Shown here in pieces: positions 1-8,842 of a DNA stretch of 64,000 nucleotides (its first letter is position 1; each line of letters begins with the position of its first letter). The stretch covers positions 3,261,001-3,325,000 of the forward strand of contig NZ_SNWR01000001.1 in NCBI RefSeq assembly GCF_004362215.1, read 5' to 3'. The notes beneath the pieces are model-generated. The model searched no databases and was not told where the DNA came from. It saw only the letters and a list, made by a program, of their open reading frames with translations. This DNA comes from Paractinoplanes brasiliensis. Its GTDB lineage: Bacteria; Actinomycetota; Actinomycetes; Mycobacteriales; Micromonosporaceae. The translations under genes and the position numbers were made by a program.

Positions 1-256
1 CCGGATAGGTGGACTGATCGTCAACCGCGGTGACCTGTGGGCCGGCCCCGATCGCGAAAAGGACCTCGGTGGCGGTCGAGCTCAGCGAGACGATCTTTTC
101 GGGCTTGCTGTCGAGAGTGAGGTCGCCGACGGTCACCGGGTACGCCGCCGCGCCCGCGCTGGTAGGCGCCGTGGTCGCCGGTTCGGCGGCGTCGCCGCAG
201 GCGCCGGCCAGGAGCAGGGTGGTGGCCGCAAGGGCCGCTGTGAGCACGCGTTTCAT
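1..256 (-). CDS. BtuF-like cobalamin ABC transporter substrate-binding lipoprotein (partial, 3' end missing)
   Basis: Only about 85 N-terminal residues are in the window; the gene runs off the left edge. The start is ATG at 256 with GGAGG a few bases upstream. The product begins with a short basic segment, a hydrophobic stretch and a lipobox (LLAGAC), so it should be a membrane-anchored lipoprotein. After a low-complexity linker comes KPEKIVSLSSTATEVLFAIG, typical of the first strand and helix of BtuF/FecB-type periplasmic-binding proteins. A cobalamin riboswitch immediately upstream supports vitamin B12 or a corrinoid as ligand; that ligand is inferred from context. Permease and ATPase genes would lie beyond the left edge. 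A siderophore-binding protein is the main alternative. Confidence 0.82.
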   Translation of the reverse strand, partial: MKRVLTAALAATTLLLAGACGDAAEPATTAPTSAGAAAYPVTVGDLTLDSKPEKIVSLSSTATEVLFAIGAGPQVTAVDDQSTYP

Positions 257-374
257 GAGGTCCTCCGGTCGGCCGGGTGCTGTGCCGACGGGCGTCGGCC
301 GGGTGCTTCGCCGACGAGGCCTCGGGGGGCGGTCCGTCCGCGAGGCGCCCCTCCCCGGGAGCGCTGCTTCGCGA

Positions 375-480
<106 letters not shown>

Positions 481-487
481 CACGCCG

Positions 488-850
488 TCACGTGCGATCG
501 GCGGGCTTGCCCTTCGTTACGTCCGGCACAGCGGGCCGGCCCTCGGCGTCCGGCACGCGATCACCCTCGGCGTCCGGCGCCACTCGGTCACCCTCGGCGG
601 CCGCTTCCTCGTCGCCCGCCAGGGCGGCACGCAGCCGCGCCTTTTCGGCCGAGCGGCGGGCCGCCACGCTCACCAGTTGCTCGTTCATCTCATTACGCCA
701 CTTGGCGAGCAGGAAGTACGACGCGACGGCCGACACAACAATCGCGATCATGCCCGCGACCAGCAGGTTGAGCGGGAAGAACGACAGCAGCCCGAGGACG
801 ACGGCGAACAGGCCGACCCGCCCGAGCGTGTACTTGATGGCGGGACTCAT
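488..850 (-). CDS. DUF4229-family small membrane protein
   Basis: A 120-residue protein starting at ATG 850 behind a GAGGGTGAG ribosome-binding site. Residues about 5-50 form two hydrophobic segments (GLFAVVLGLLSFFPLN and AGMIAIVVSAVASYF) with short loops, followed by a charged, alanine-rich cytoplasmic tail with an arginine-rich helix and a repeat-like acidic end (two copies of an EGDRVPDAEG-type unit). This layout and the FLLAKWRNEMNEQ junction match the DUF4229 family of actinobacteria, whose function is unknown. It lies 18 bases downstream of another small membrane-protein gene on the same strand, so the two are probably co-transcribed, and just before the cobalamin leader. Confidence 0.72.
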   Translation of the reverse strand: MSPAIKYTLGRVGLFAVVLGLLSFFPLNLLVAGMIAIVVSAVASYFLLAKWRNEMNEQLVSVAARRSAEKARLRAALAGDEEAAAEGDRVAPDAEGDRVPDAEGRPAVPDVTKGKPADRT

Positions 851-868
851 CTCACCCTCTTCTCAGCC

Positions 869-1297
869 TCAGCCCGCGCGGTCGTTCAGCCACCGCAGGC
901 CGTAGAACCACACCAGGCAATAGACGACGGTGAAGCCGGCAGCGCCGACCAGCCCGCTGACCAGCGTGGGGAACTGGCTTGCGGCCAGGCCCGCCACCGT
1001 CATCCCGCCGGCCACCGCGAAACCGGCGCCCAGCAGCGCGACCACCACTCGCGAGGCGCCGAAGCCCTCGGCCCGGAACTCCTCGACGAACAGCCACACC
1101 GGAAGGATGATGGCCAGCCAGCCGCTGGTGTCGCCGAACTCGGAGACGTGGGTCAGCGACAGGATCGCCTCGAGGATCAGCAGCAGAACGGCGCCCGTCA
1201 CCAGCCCGGCCAGGGCGGTGCCGATGAGGTCACCGATGGTGGCCAGGCGTCCACTGGGGTCGCGGCGCGGCCGGCGCTCGCTCTTCGTGTCCGTCAT
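869..1297 (-). CDS. Uncharacterised four-helix membrane protein
   Basis: A 142-residue protein with a basic N-terminal tail (about 20 residues, rich in R and K) and four predicted membrane segments near residues 24-48, 60-75, 82-108 and 112-135. No family was recognised. The start is ATG at 1297; no clear Shine-Dalgarno sequence precedes it, but a TAGTCT element lies about a dozen bases upstream, so a leaderless transcript is possible. It sits 25 bases after the MqnE-like gene and 18 bases before the DUF4229 gene on the same strand, suggesting one transcription unit. A role in respiration or membrane homeostasis would be a guess. Confidence 0.6.
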   Translation of the reverse strand: MTDTKSERRPRRDPSGRLATIGDLIGTALAGLVTGAVLLLILEAILSLTHVSEFGDTSGWLAIILPVWLFVEEFRAEGFGASRVVVALLGAGFAVAGGMTVAGLAASQFPTLVSGLVGAAGFTVVYCLVWFYGLRWLNDRAG

Positions 1298-1322
1298 GAC
1301 ATGTGCAGACTACGCGCCCGGC

Positions 1323-1988
1323 TCAGGCCCAGACCTGCTGCGGCTCGCTGCGGCGTCCGGCCAGCGACGGTGCCGGGTCGTGCTCGCGGACGACCTCGTA
1401 GTTCGCGTCGCGCTCGGCAGGCCGGAAACCCGCGTCCCAGATGAGATCGAGCAGGTCGTCACCGGTGATGCCGTCGGTGAGCGAGCCGTCCAGGTCGTCG
1501 GCGCCGAAGTTGAGCGTGAGCTGGGCGACCGACAGGCCATGGTTGGCCCACAGCGACTTGACGTGCGGCACGTTGTCGACCAGCAAGCGGGCCACGGCGA
1601 ACGTCTTGAGCGACTCGGCGGGCGCGGCGGTCTCGGTGTGATCACGCGACTCGGGCTGGTGCAGCAGCGGGATCAGAACCTTGAAGCCGCCGGTCGCGTC
1701 CTGCTGCTCACGCACCCGCATCAAGTGATCAAGGCGCTGCCCGTGGTCGTCGTTCCCCCCGTACGGGAGGAGGGCCGCGGCCGCCGACTCACCATTGATC
1801 TCGCCGGCCGGGTCGAGGTCTGTCGTGAACAGCACCCGGTCGCCGTTGAGCTCGGTGCGCCGGTGGTGGGCCAGCCGGCCGAGCCACGCCAGGTCGTCGC
1901 TCGCGAACAGCGCCTCGCCGTCCGCACGGCTCAACCGCTCGCCCGCGTACACCTTGGCCTCGAGCTCGCCCCTGCGTCCGGCATCCAT
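1323..1988 (-). CDS. MqnE-like protein lacking the radical-SAM core (degenerate aminofutalosine synthase paralogue)
   Basis: A 221-residue protein. Residues 1-55 (MDAGRRGELEAKVYAGERLS onward, through SDDLAWLGRLAHHRRTE) read like the N-terminus of actinobacterial aminofutalosine synthase MqnE, and residues from about 80 (RLDHLMRVREQQDATGGFKV) to the end read like its C-terminal third, including ESLKTFAVARLLVDNVPHVK and WDAGFRPAERD. The roughly 140 residues between them in normal MqnE, including the CxxxCxxC iron-sulfur motif, are absent, as is a shorter loop after DDLDGS. MqnE is normally about 390 residues. The frame is open and codon use normal. ATG at 1988 matches the family N-terminus; an upstream TTG at 1997 is possible. 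It cannot perform radical-SAM chemistry; it is either decayed or repurposed. Confidence 0.72.
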   Translation of the reverse strand: MDAGRRGELEAKVYAGERLSRADGEALFASDDLAWLGRLAHHRRTELNGDRVLFTTDLDPAGEINGESAAAALLPYGGNDDHGQRLDHLMRVREQQDATGGFKVLIPLLHQPESRDHTETAAPAESLKTFAVARLLVDNVPHVKSLWANHGLSVAQLTLNFGADDLDGSLTDGITGDDLLDLIWDAGFRPAERDANYEVVREHDPAPSLAGRRSEPQQVWA

Positions 1989-2212
1989 CAGTCGCAACCC
2001 TTCCCACGCGCGGCCGTCTCCGCCGTCGAGCCTACGTCCCGCCGATAACGATCCCGATTTGGCAGCTCGTCCCGGAGGCGCAGGTCACGCGCCTGTTCGC
2101 CCGATTCCCAGGCTTCTTTCATCTTCGATCAATCGACAGGCATGTTCAGCGTGATGTATGCCTTTAGGGGGAACGGCGTGCGGCGCCCTGCGTCGCGGCG
2201 GACGGGGAGCAG

Positions 2213-3958
2213 ATGACGACAGCACGAGTCGGGGCCCGGCGATCACTCAGAGCGCGCCCATGGTGGCGTCCTGTGGTGATCTCTGCTGTCGCCGCCGGCA
2301 TCGCCGTACTGTTTCATCCCGTCCCCGCCCTGGCCGACCCGGCGGCTGCTCCGCAGGACACCTTCAACGTGGCCGTGCCCGACGTCGGCGCCCGCCCGAT
2401 GCCCCTCGGCACGCTGATGCTCCCGGGTCAGAAAACGCCGAACCCCACCCCGACCGCCACGTTGACCGGCGCCGCCACCAGCCCCGCCCTGCAGCAGATC
2501 GAGAAGGGCCGCAACGCCATCGCGGCCCTGGGCGACGAGCTGATCCAGGCCGGGCAGGATCGTGACCTGGCCCGTGACCAGCGCACCGCGGCCGACCTCA
2601 AGGTGAAACAGGCGTCCGAGGTGCTGCAGCAGGCTCAGGCCGCCGCGGCCGAGGCGGCCGCCCAGGCCATCATCGACGCGGCCGCCGCCCCGCCCGGCGG
2701 GCTCGGCGGGCTGTCCGACCTCGGCGACCTCGCCCGCCTGCAGCGTGGCGACGACACCCAGCAGGCCATCGCCCGGCAGATCGAGCTGGCCCAGGTCACC
2801 ACTCAGCTCGCGCTCGACGAGCAGGCGCTGAGCACCAAGCGGCACACCGAGCTCGAGGCGAAGTACAACAAGATCAACGCCAACCTGACCCAGAAGCAGG
2901 CCGCCCAGCAGCGCCTTGAGCTCGCGCACGCCGACGAGCTGGCCGCCGCCGAGGCCACCCAGGCCGGGGTCGACAACGCCCTCGGCCAGGGCTATCTGGC
3001 CGGCGCCGAGGCGGGCCGTGGCGCGGACGCGCGGGCCATGCAGGCGGTGCGGTTCGCGCTCGCCCAGCGCGGCGACCCGTACGTCTGGTCCGAGGAAGGC
3101 CCGGACGAGTACGACTGCTCCGGGCTCATGTACGCGGCGTACCGCTCGGTGGGTTTCCAGCTGACCCGGGTCTCCCGCGACCAGTACTGGCAGACCCGCA
3201 ACAAGGTGGTCTCGCGCTATTCGCTGCTCCCGGGCGACCTGCTGTTCTTCAGCTCCTCCAACAGCTGGCGGGGCATTCACCACGTCGCCATGTACGCGGG
3301 TGACGGCATGATGGTCGAGGCTCCGCGCAGCGGTCTCAACGTGCGCCTGGTGCCCGTACGGTGGTCACGCCTGTTCCAGGCCACCCGGATCTTCGGCTCG
3401 ATCGAGGGCATCGTTCCCGGCCCCGAGCTGGGCGCGCCCGACCCCGACCCGACGACGGGCATCCCGCCGACCCGGCCGACGCTGCCGACCATCCCGACAA
3501 CCCCGCCGAAGAGCCCCACGACGCCGCCCAAGAGCCCGTCGACCCCGCCGAGGACCCCGACGACGCCGCCGACCACCCCGACGACGCCGCCCACCACACC
3601 GCCGACAACGCCGCCCACCACACCGCCGACGACGCCGCCGACCACACCACCGGCCACCACACCGGCCACGACCCCGCCGGCGACCAACCCGACGCCGGAC
3701 AACCCGCCGTCCAACGGTGGCGGCGAGAGCAGCCCGTCGGGCGGCGGTTCCTCGGGCGGCAGCTCTTCCGGCGGCAACTCCTCTGGCGGCAACTCTTCCG
3801 GCGGCAACTCTTCCGGCGGCAGCTCCTCAGGCAGCAGTTCCTCTTCGAGCAGCTCTTCCAGCGCCGGCTCGAAGTCGCCGACGAGCTCGACCAGTTCGGC
3901 CAACGCCGCCGAGTCGGCGAGCAGCCGGGCGGGCACGGCGTCCCCTTCCGGCTCCTGA
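2213..3958 (+). CDS. Secreted NlpC/P60 peptidoglycan endopeptidase with coiled coil and Pro/Thr- and Ser/Gly-rich tail
   Basis: A 581-residue exported protein. A signal peptide with an RR-containing start and ALA-type cleavage site covers residues 1-42. Residues about 85-270 are charged and Ala/Gln-rich, consistent with the coiled coil of RipA-like hydrolases. Residues about 275-400 are an NlpC/P60 domain: catalytic Cys302 in YDCSG and probable His357 in HHVAMY. The enzyme should cleave D-gamma-glutamyl-diaminopimelate bonds in peptidoglycan. The last 180 residues are low complexity: TPPTTP repeats (about 410-500), then Ser/Gly repeats, perhaps spanning or binding the wall. The start ATG at 2213 follows GGGGAG. 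The proline-rich membrane protein downstream may be functionally linked; 210 bases separate them. Confidence 0.88.
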   Translation: MTTARVGARRSLRARPWWRPVVISAVAAGIAVLFHPVPALADPAAAPQDTFNVAVPDVGARPMPLGTLMLPGQKTPNPTPTATLTGAATSPALQQIEKGRNAIAALGDELIQAGQDRDLARDQRTAADLKVKQASEVLQQAQAAAAEAAAQAIIDAAAAPPGGLGGLSDLGDLARLQRGDDTQQAIARQIELAQVTTQLALDEQALSTKRHTELEAKYNKINANLTQKQAAQQRLELAHADELAAAEATQAGVDNALGQGYLAGAEAGRGADARAMQAVRFALAQRGDPYVWSEEGPDEYDCSGLMYAAYRSVGFQLTRVSRDQYWQTRNKVVSRYSLLPGDLLFFSSSNSWRGIHHVAMYAGDGMMVEAPRSGLNVRLVPVRWSRLFQATRIFGSIEGIVPGPELGAPDPDPTTGIPPTRPTLPTIPTTPPKSPTTPPKSPSTPPRTPTTPPTTPTTPPTTPPTTPPTTPPTTPPTTPPATTPATTPPATNPTPDNPPSNGGGESSPSGGGSSGGSSSGGNSSGGNSSGGNSSGGSSSGSSSSSSSSSSAGSKSPTSSTSSANAAESASSRAGTASPSGS

Positions 3959-4169
3959 CGACCGGTCCGGCGCCCGTAGTCCTTTTCGGTCTTCCCGTCC
4001 CGTCGGGTGATCAACCTCGAGGTGTTCGAATTTCGCCTTTCCGGTGGTCAGTGCCGAGCCGGGGGCCTGGTCCGGTTGATGCCGGGTGTGCTGACGCGCA
4101 CGGATATGGCACGGTTATGTGCAGCGCCCGACGACCGAATCCGTCGGCACGCGGCGGTCGGGAGGATCC

Positions 4170-6407
4170 ATGGACGAGCGGCAGGCGACACCGGACAGCG
4201 ACGGCATGAAGCCGCCGGCTGCGCGGACGCCGGCGGGCGACCAGGACGGATACGCTCCGCCGCCACCGCCGGCCCCGGGCGCCCTCTGGGCGGCCAAGCA
4301 GCCGGCCCCCGACACGGTCAAGGCCTCGCCCGCCCGCGCGCCGGGCGCTTCCCTTCCCGCCGCATCCACGCCCGGCGGCGCTCCCACTTCGGGCGCCCCC
4401 GTGCCCGGCTCCCCGGGCGGCCCCATCTTCGATGCCCCCGCCTCCGGCAGCCCGGCCTCCGGCTCTCCCACCTCAGGCGCCCCTGCTTCCGGCGCGACTG
4501 GATCGGCGTCGCGAACCTCGGCTGCGGGCCCCTCGACGTCGGGCGCTTCCCCGTCCGGCGCGTCGACGCCAGGCACTTCACCGTCCGGCGCGACATCCTC
4601 GGGTGCCACCCCGCCCAGCCCCACGACCCCAGGCACCCCAACCTCCAGCGCCACACCCCCGGGTGCCACCCCCTCCAGCGCTGCGTCCTCGGGCGCTGCA
4701 CCGTCCGCGGGGGCCCCTGACTCTGGTGCGAAGGCCGTCGGGTCGGCGCGACCGGTCAGCCCGGCGTCCGAGATGGCCCCCGAGCGGGTCGACGGTGTCA
4801 GCCGCCGCCTGCCGACCACGTTGGGCAGCGGCGCGGCCCGGGCCACCGTGCCCGGTTCGATCAGTCCCGACTCGGTCGGCGCGGCCCGCGCGGCCGGCTG
4901 GGGCACCGGCGAAGCCAAGCTCTACGGCAGCAAGACCCCCGATGAGGCCGGCGCCAAGGTGGTCAAGCCCACCGTCGTCGCCTCCACCCCGGTCTCCGCG
5001 GCCCCCGCTGCCCCGGTAGTAGCTTCCAACCCCGGGTCCGATCCGCCGTCTCCTACGTCCGGATCCGCAACAGGCACCTCGTCCGCCGCCGGAACGGCCT
5101 CCTCAGCCCGGCCATCGGGGACGGCCGCCGTGGGGGCTTCGACGGGGTCCGCCGCGGTCCGCCCCGGGGCACGGGGCGAGGTTGGACACGAGAGCCGATC
5201 GGTTATGGCTCGGGCCCGGGTCACGCCGCCGCCGAGCGGGTCGAAGCCGGCGCGCGCCGGGGAGCCCACCCCTGAGCCGGGCGATCCGCGGCCATCAGAT
5301 CCGGAGCCCGGTCAGCCGCAGCCCGGCGATCCGCAGCCGAATCGGCCCGACCCCTCGAAGCCAGGCGACCCGCACCCGGATAAGCCGGAGCCAGGCCGGC
5401 CCGAACCGGGTAAGCCGGAGCCTGGTGACCCGCACCCGGGTGAACCGGAGCCCGGTGAGCCCGAGCCGGAGCGTCCCGCGCCGGTCCCGGCCCCGCCGAA
5501 GCGTCCGCAGCCCGAACGGCCCGAGCCGACCAGCCCGGCGCCCGGCCGGCCGGAACCGATCCGCCCGCCGGATCCGTTCCCGGCCCCGCCGTCACCCGGG
5601 CCGTTCCCTGCGCCCACCCCGGGTCCGTTCCCGAGCCCGGCCCCCGGCCCGGCGCCGACGCCGCCCGGTCCCGCGCCGACGCCGCCCGCGCCCAGCCCGC
5701 CCGCACCCAGCCCGACCCCGCCCGGCCCGGTTCCGCCCGGTCCAGGGCCGTCACCGGTGCCGCCGGGTCCGGGTCCCTCGCCCGTGCCGCCCGTCCCCGG
5801 GCCGTTCCCGGGTCCGCCCGGGCCGTCGCCCAGCCCGGTGCCACCGCCGCCCGGTCCGAGCCCGGTGCCGGGGCCGCCGCAGCCGGTCGTTCCACCGCCG
5901 CCGATGATTCAGAGTGGGCTGCCGTCGTACACCGTGCCGCCGGCCACCGGTGGACGCTCGCCGGCCGCCACCACTCCGTTCGGGGTCGTCGGGCCGGAGG
6001 CCAGGACCACGCCGTTCGGCGCGACTTCGCCTCGGCCGTCCGGTGCGGAGGCGACGCCGGCCGCTCGAGCCGACGACGTCCCCGCGTACCCTCCGGGCTT
6101 CGATCCGGAGCCGACGGCGGCAGTCCCGCGGCAGATGCAACCCGGCACCCTGTACGGCACCGGCGGCTACGAGACGATCGACGCCACCATGCCCGTTTCC
6201 ACCAACGCGGTGGAGAATTCCGGGTCGCTTACCGGACACATTCTGGCCCAGGGCTGGCACGACGAGGTCGTCGACCGCAAGCGCAGCAACCTCAAGGTCG
6301 CCATCGCCATGCTGGTGGTGTTGGGCCTGCTGGTGACGGTGAGCATCGTGTTCCTGCTGACCGCCGGGAGCTCGTTCAGCGACTGGATCGGCGGGGTCTT
6401 CTCGTAG
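4170..6407 (+). CDS. Long Pro/Ser/Thr/Ala-rich protein with single C-terminal membrane anchor, unknown function
   Basis: A 745-residue protein starting at ATG 4170, nine bases after GGAGG; an upstream in-frame codon at 4119 lacks a ribosome site. Nearly all of it is low complexity. Residues about 60-190 carry SGAPTSG/PGTSPS-like units, residues about 365-450 carry PEPGDP/PEPGKP-like units, and residues about 455-600 carry PGPFPAP/PAPTPPGP units. The last 50 residues contain RKRSNLKVAIAM followed by a 25-residue hydrophobic segment and a short tail, so it looks like a tail-anchored or type II membrane protein with a long disordered domain. No catalytic domain is recognised. Gene reality is supported by the ribosome site, codon bias and the structured C-terminus. 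Confidence 0.72.
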   Translation: MDERQATPDSDGMKPPAARTPAGDQDGYAPPPPPAPGALWAAKQPAPDTVKASPARAPGASLPAASTPGGAPTSGAPVPGSPGGPIFDAPASGSPASGSPTSGAPASGATGSASRTSAAGPSTSGASPSGASTPGTSPSGATSSGATPPSPTTPGTPTSSATPPGATPSSAASSGAAPSAGAPDSGAKAVGSARPVSPASEMAPERVDGVSRRLPTTLGSGAARATVPGSISPDSVGAARAAGWGTGEAKLYGSKTPDEAGAKVVKPTVVASTPVSAAPAAPVVASNPGSDPPSPTSGSATGTSSAAGTASSARPSGTAAVGASTGSAAVRPGARGEVGHESRSVMARARVTPPPSGSKPARAGEPTPEPGDPRPSDPEPGQPQPGDPQPNRPDPSKPGDPHPDKPEPGRPEPGKPEPGDPHPGEPEPGEPEPERPAPVPAPPKRPQPERPEPTSPAPGRPEPIRPPDPFPAPPSPGPFPAPTPGPFPSPAPGPAPTPPGPAPTPPAPSPPAPSPTPPGPVPPGPGPSPVPPGPGPSPVPPVPGPFPGPPGPSPSPVPPPPGPSPVPGPPQPVVPPPPMIQSGLPSYTVPPATGGRSPAATTPFGVVGPEARTTPFGATSPRPSGAEATPAARADDVPAYPPGFDPEPTAAVPRQMQPGTLYGTGGYETIDATMPVSTNAVENSGSLTGHILAQGWHDEVVDRKRSNLKVAIAMLVVLGLLVTVSIVFLLTAGSSFSDWIGGVFS

Positions 6408-6704
6408 CAGGGGCGCGCTGTGCCGCGTACGGGAAATTTGGATTGTGGCGCTGTGTGACCCTAAGCTGGTCGGGTTTGCGCGTCCGGGGCGTCGTGCCGT
6501 GTGTCACTTGTGCGGTGAGCCTGCCCACTACCGGAGCGGAATGCAGTCGGCGCGCAAAACGTTGCGCCGTACACTTATGACAGTTATTGACGCGGCGTGC
6601 CCATCCGGTGCACGCCACGGGCGTTCTTGCGGGGATTACAGCGGCCGGCTTTCGACAGCCGCGGCGGGCCATTCGCGAGCATGCGCCCCCGTAGAGAGGT
6701 TCTC
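6408..6704 (+). promoter_or_regulatory. Long intergenic region / leader upstream of the DEAD-box helicase gene
   Basis: About 300 bases without a convincing gene. A short perfect hairpin (GCGCAA, loop AACG, TTGCGC; 6552-6567) is followed by an AT-richer stretch (TACACTTATGACAGTTATTG) that contrasts with its surroundings and may hold a promoter or RNase-sensitive leader. Long leaders are common for cold-responsive RNA helicases, but no cold-shock box was identified, so regulation is inference. Confidence 0.35.
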
Positions 6705-8747
6705 TTGACCACTTTCGCTGATCCCAGCACGTTCCCGTCCGTCTTCGAAGACCGTTCCACCGATGAGCAGACCCCCGAGGCCGTCGACACCGAGGCCGTC
6801 GACACCGAGGCCATCGACACCGACGCCGTGAACGTCGAGGCCGACGCTGTGACCGTCGAGACCGCGGCCGCCGCAACGGCCGAGACCGACGCGGTACCCG
6901 TCGAGGAGACCGTCGTCACGGTCGAGACGCCCGAGCAGCCGGCAGCGGCCATCGAGGCGCCGATCGCGATCGAGGAGCCCGTCGAGGCCGCGGTCGCCGT
7001 TCCCACCTTCGCCGAGCTCGGCCTGCCGCAGGAGCTGGTGCGCGTCCTCAGCCGTGAGGGCATCACCACGCCGTTCGAGATCCAGGCCGCGACCATGCCC
7101 GACGCTCTGTCCGGCCGCGACGTTCTCGGCCGCGGCCAGACCGGTTCCGGCAAGACGCTGGCGTTCGGCCTGCCGCTGCTGGCCCGCGTCGCGCAGGGGG
7201 GCCGGGCCCGCCCGCACCACCCCAAGGCCCTGATCCTGGTGCCGACGCGCGAGCTGGCGATGCAGGTCGCCGACGCGCTGATGCCCCTGGGCCGCTCGGT
7301 CGGTGTCTTCCTCAAGACCGCCGTCGGCGGCGTGCCGTACGACCGTCAGATGGACGCGCTCCGTCGCGGCGTCGAGGTCATGGTGGCCACCCCGGGCCGG
7401 CTCGGCGACCTGATCGAGCGCGGCGCCTGCAAGCTCGACGACATCGAGATCACCGTCCTCGACGAGGCCGACCAGATGGCCGACATGGGCTTCCTGCCCG
7501 AGGTCACCGAGCTGCTGGCCAAGACCCCGCAGAAGGCGCAGCGCCTGCTCTTCTCGGCCACTCTCGACGGTGACGTCGACGCGCTGGTCAAGCGGTTCAT
7601 GCACGACCCGGTGACGCACTCGACCGCCCCGGCCGAGGCCAGCGTGTCCACCATGGACCACCACCTGCTGCTGATCCCGCCGCACGACAAGTTCCCGATC
7701 GCCGCGTCGATCGCGAACCGGGCCGGCAAGACGATCGTCTTCGCCCGTACGCAGATGGGCGTCGACCGGCTGGTCGAGCAGCTGCGGCAGGTCGGCGTCC
7801 GGGCCGGCGGGCTGCACGGCGGCAAGACCCAGCGGGTCCGCACCCGTACGCTCGCCGAGTTCAAGGAGGGCCGCACCAGCGTCCTCGTGGCGACGGACGT
7901 GGCCGCCCGCGGCATCCACGTCGACGGCATCTCGCTGGTCATGCACGTCGACCCGCCCAAGGACCCGAAGGACTACCTGCACCGGGCCGGTCGCACGGCG
8001 CGGGCCGGCGAGTCGGGCGCGGTCGTCACCCTGGTGCTGCCCAAGCAGCGCCGCAGCACGCAGGCCATGATGTCCAAGGCCGGTGTCGCGCCGGCCGAGA
8101 CTCGGGTGCGTAACGGCGACGAGAAGCTGATCGAGATCACCGGCGCCCGCGAGCCCAGCGGCGTGCCCGTGGTCGACGAGCCGGAGCCCCGCCGCGATCG
8201 TGGCGACCGGCCGCGGGGCCGCTTCGGCGACCGTCCGCGCGGCTCGTACGGTGACCGCCCGCGTGGTGACCGTCCGCAGCGCTCGTACGGTGACCGCCCG
8301 CAGCGGTCCTACGACGACCGGCCCGCCGGTGACCGTCCGCAGCGGTCCTACGGTGACCGTCCGTCGGGCGACCGGCCGGAGCGTGGCGGCTACGGCGACC
8401 GCTCCCGCGGCGACCGTCCGCAGCGCTCGTTCGGCGACCGCCCCGAGCGCGGCGGATACGGCGACCGCACCGGTTCGAGCGACCGCGGCGGATACGGCGA
8501 CCGGGCCGGTTCCGGCGACCGGGGTGGCTACGGCTACCGGAGCGGCTCGGGTGACCGGCCTGGCTCGGGTGACCGGCCTGGCTACGGTGACCGGTCGGGA
8601 TCGAGTGACCGCCCGAGCGGCGAGCGTGGCTACGGCCGCAACGGCGAGCGGGCCGGTGGCTTCCGGCGCGACAACAACCAGCGGAACGACCGCCGCGAGG
8701 GGCCCTCGGGCCGCTTCGGCGCTGCCCGCCCGGCGCGCTCCTACTGA
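6705..8747 (+). CDS. DEAD-box ATP-dependent RNA helicase with acidic N-terminal extension and RG-rich C-terminal repeats
   Basis: A 680-residue protein. The start is TTG at 6705 (MTTFADPSTF) behind AGAGAGG; upstream in-frame codons lack a site. After an extension of about 100 residues rich in Glu, Val and Ala (repeats of the EAVDT type), TFAELGLP starts the helicase core: Q motif, motif I GQTGSGKT (near residue 144), motif II DEAD (near 253), SAT (near 285), and motif VI HRAGRTARAG (near 426). From about residue 490 the tail is built of GDRPQRSYGDRP- and GDRGGYGDR-type repeats, an RNA-binding RG-rich tail. Expected role: unwinding of structured RNA in ribosome assembly or cold adaptation, in the cytoplasm. 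A stem-loop terminator follows the stop. Confidence 0.92.
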   Translation: MTTFADPSTFPSVFEDRSTDEQTPEAVDTEAVDTEAIDTDAVNVEADAVTVETAAAATAETDAVPVEETVVTVETPEQPAAAIEAPIAIEEPVEAAVAVPTFAELGLPQELVRVLSREGITTPFEIQAATMPDALSGRDVLGRGQTGSGKTLAFGLPLLARVAQGGRARPHHPKALILVPTRELAMQVADALMPLGRSVGVFLKTAVGGVPYDRQMDALRRGVEVMVATPGRLGDLIERGACKLDDIEITVLDEADQMADMGFLPEVTELLAKTPQKAQRLLFSATLDGDVDALVKRFMHDPVTHSTAPAEASVSTMDHHLLLIPPHDKFPIAASIANRAGKTIVFARTQMGVDRLVEQLRQVGVRAGGLHGGKTQRVRTRTLAEFKEGRTSVLVATDVAARGIHVDGISLVMHVDPPKDPKDYLHRAGRTARAGESGAVVTLVLPKQRRSTQAMMSKAGVAPAETRVRNGDEKLIEITGAREPSGVPVVDEPEPRRDRGDRPRGRFGDRPRGSYGDRPRGDRPQRSYGDRPQRSYDDRPAGDRPQRSYGDRPSGDRPERGGYGDRSRGDRPQRSFGDRPERGGYGDRTGSSDRGGYGDRAGSGDRGGYGYRSGSGDRPGSGDRPGYGDRSGSSDRPSGERGYGRNGERAGGFRRDNNQRNDRREGPSGRFGAARPARSY

Positions 8748-8767
8748 CGCGCGCCTGAACTCACCGG

Positions 8768-8802
8768 ACGCCCGGCATCTCCCCAGGGGAGGTGCCGGGC
8801 GT
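8768..8802 (+). terminator. Stem-loop terminator after the helicase gene
   Basis: A nearly perfect inverted repeat with a 17-base arm starting ACGCCCGGCATCTCCCC and its complement, followed by TCGGCTTT, starts about 20 bases after the helicase stop codon. One U-G wobble interrupts the stem. Confidence 0.8.
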
Positions 8803-8842
8803 TCGGCTTTCCCCGGGGCGGCCGCGGGGGTAGACAGGAGGG

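Noticed and set aside
1323..1988. Pseudogene call for the MqnE-like gene
   Set aside because: No frameshift or premature stop; the frame is open with a start like the family's. It is listed as a coding sequence with the oddity flagged.
2243..3283. A 346-codon minus-strand open frame
   Set aside because: Opposite the NlpC/P60 gene; composition is shadow-like with no recognised domain.
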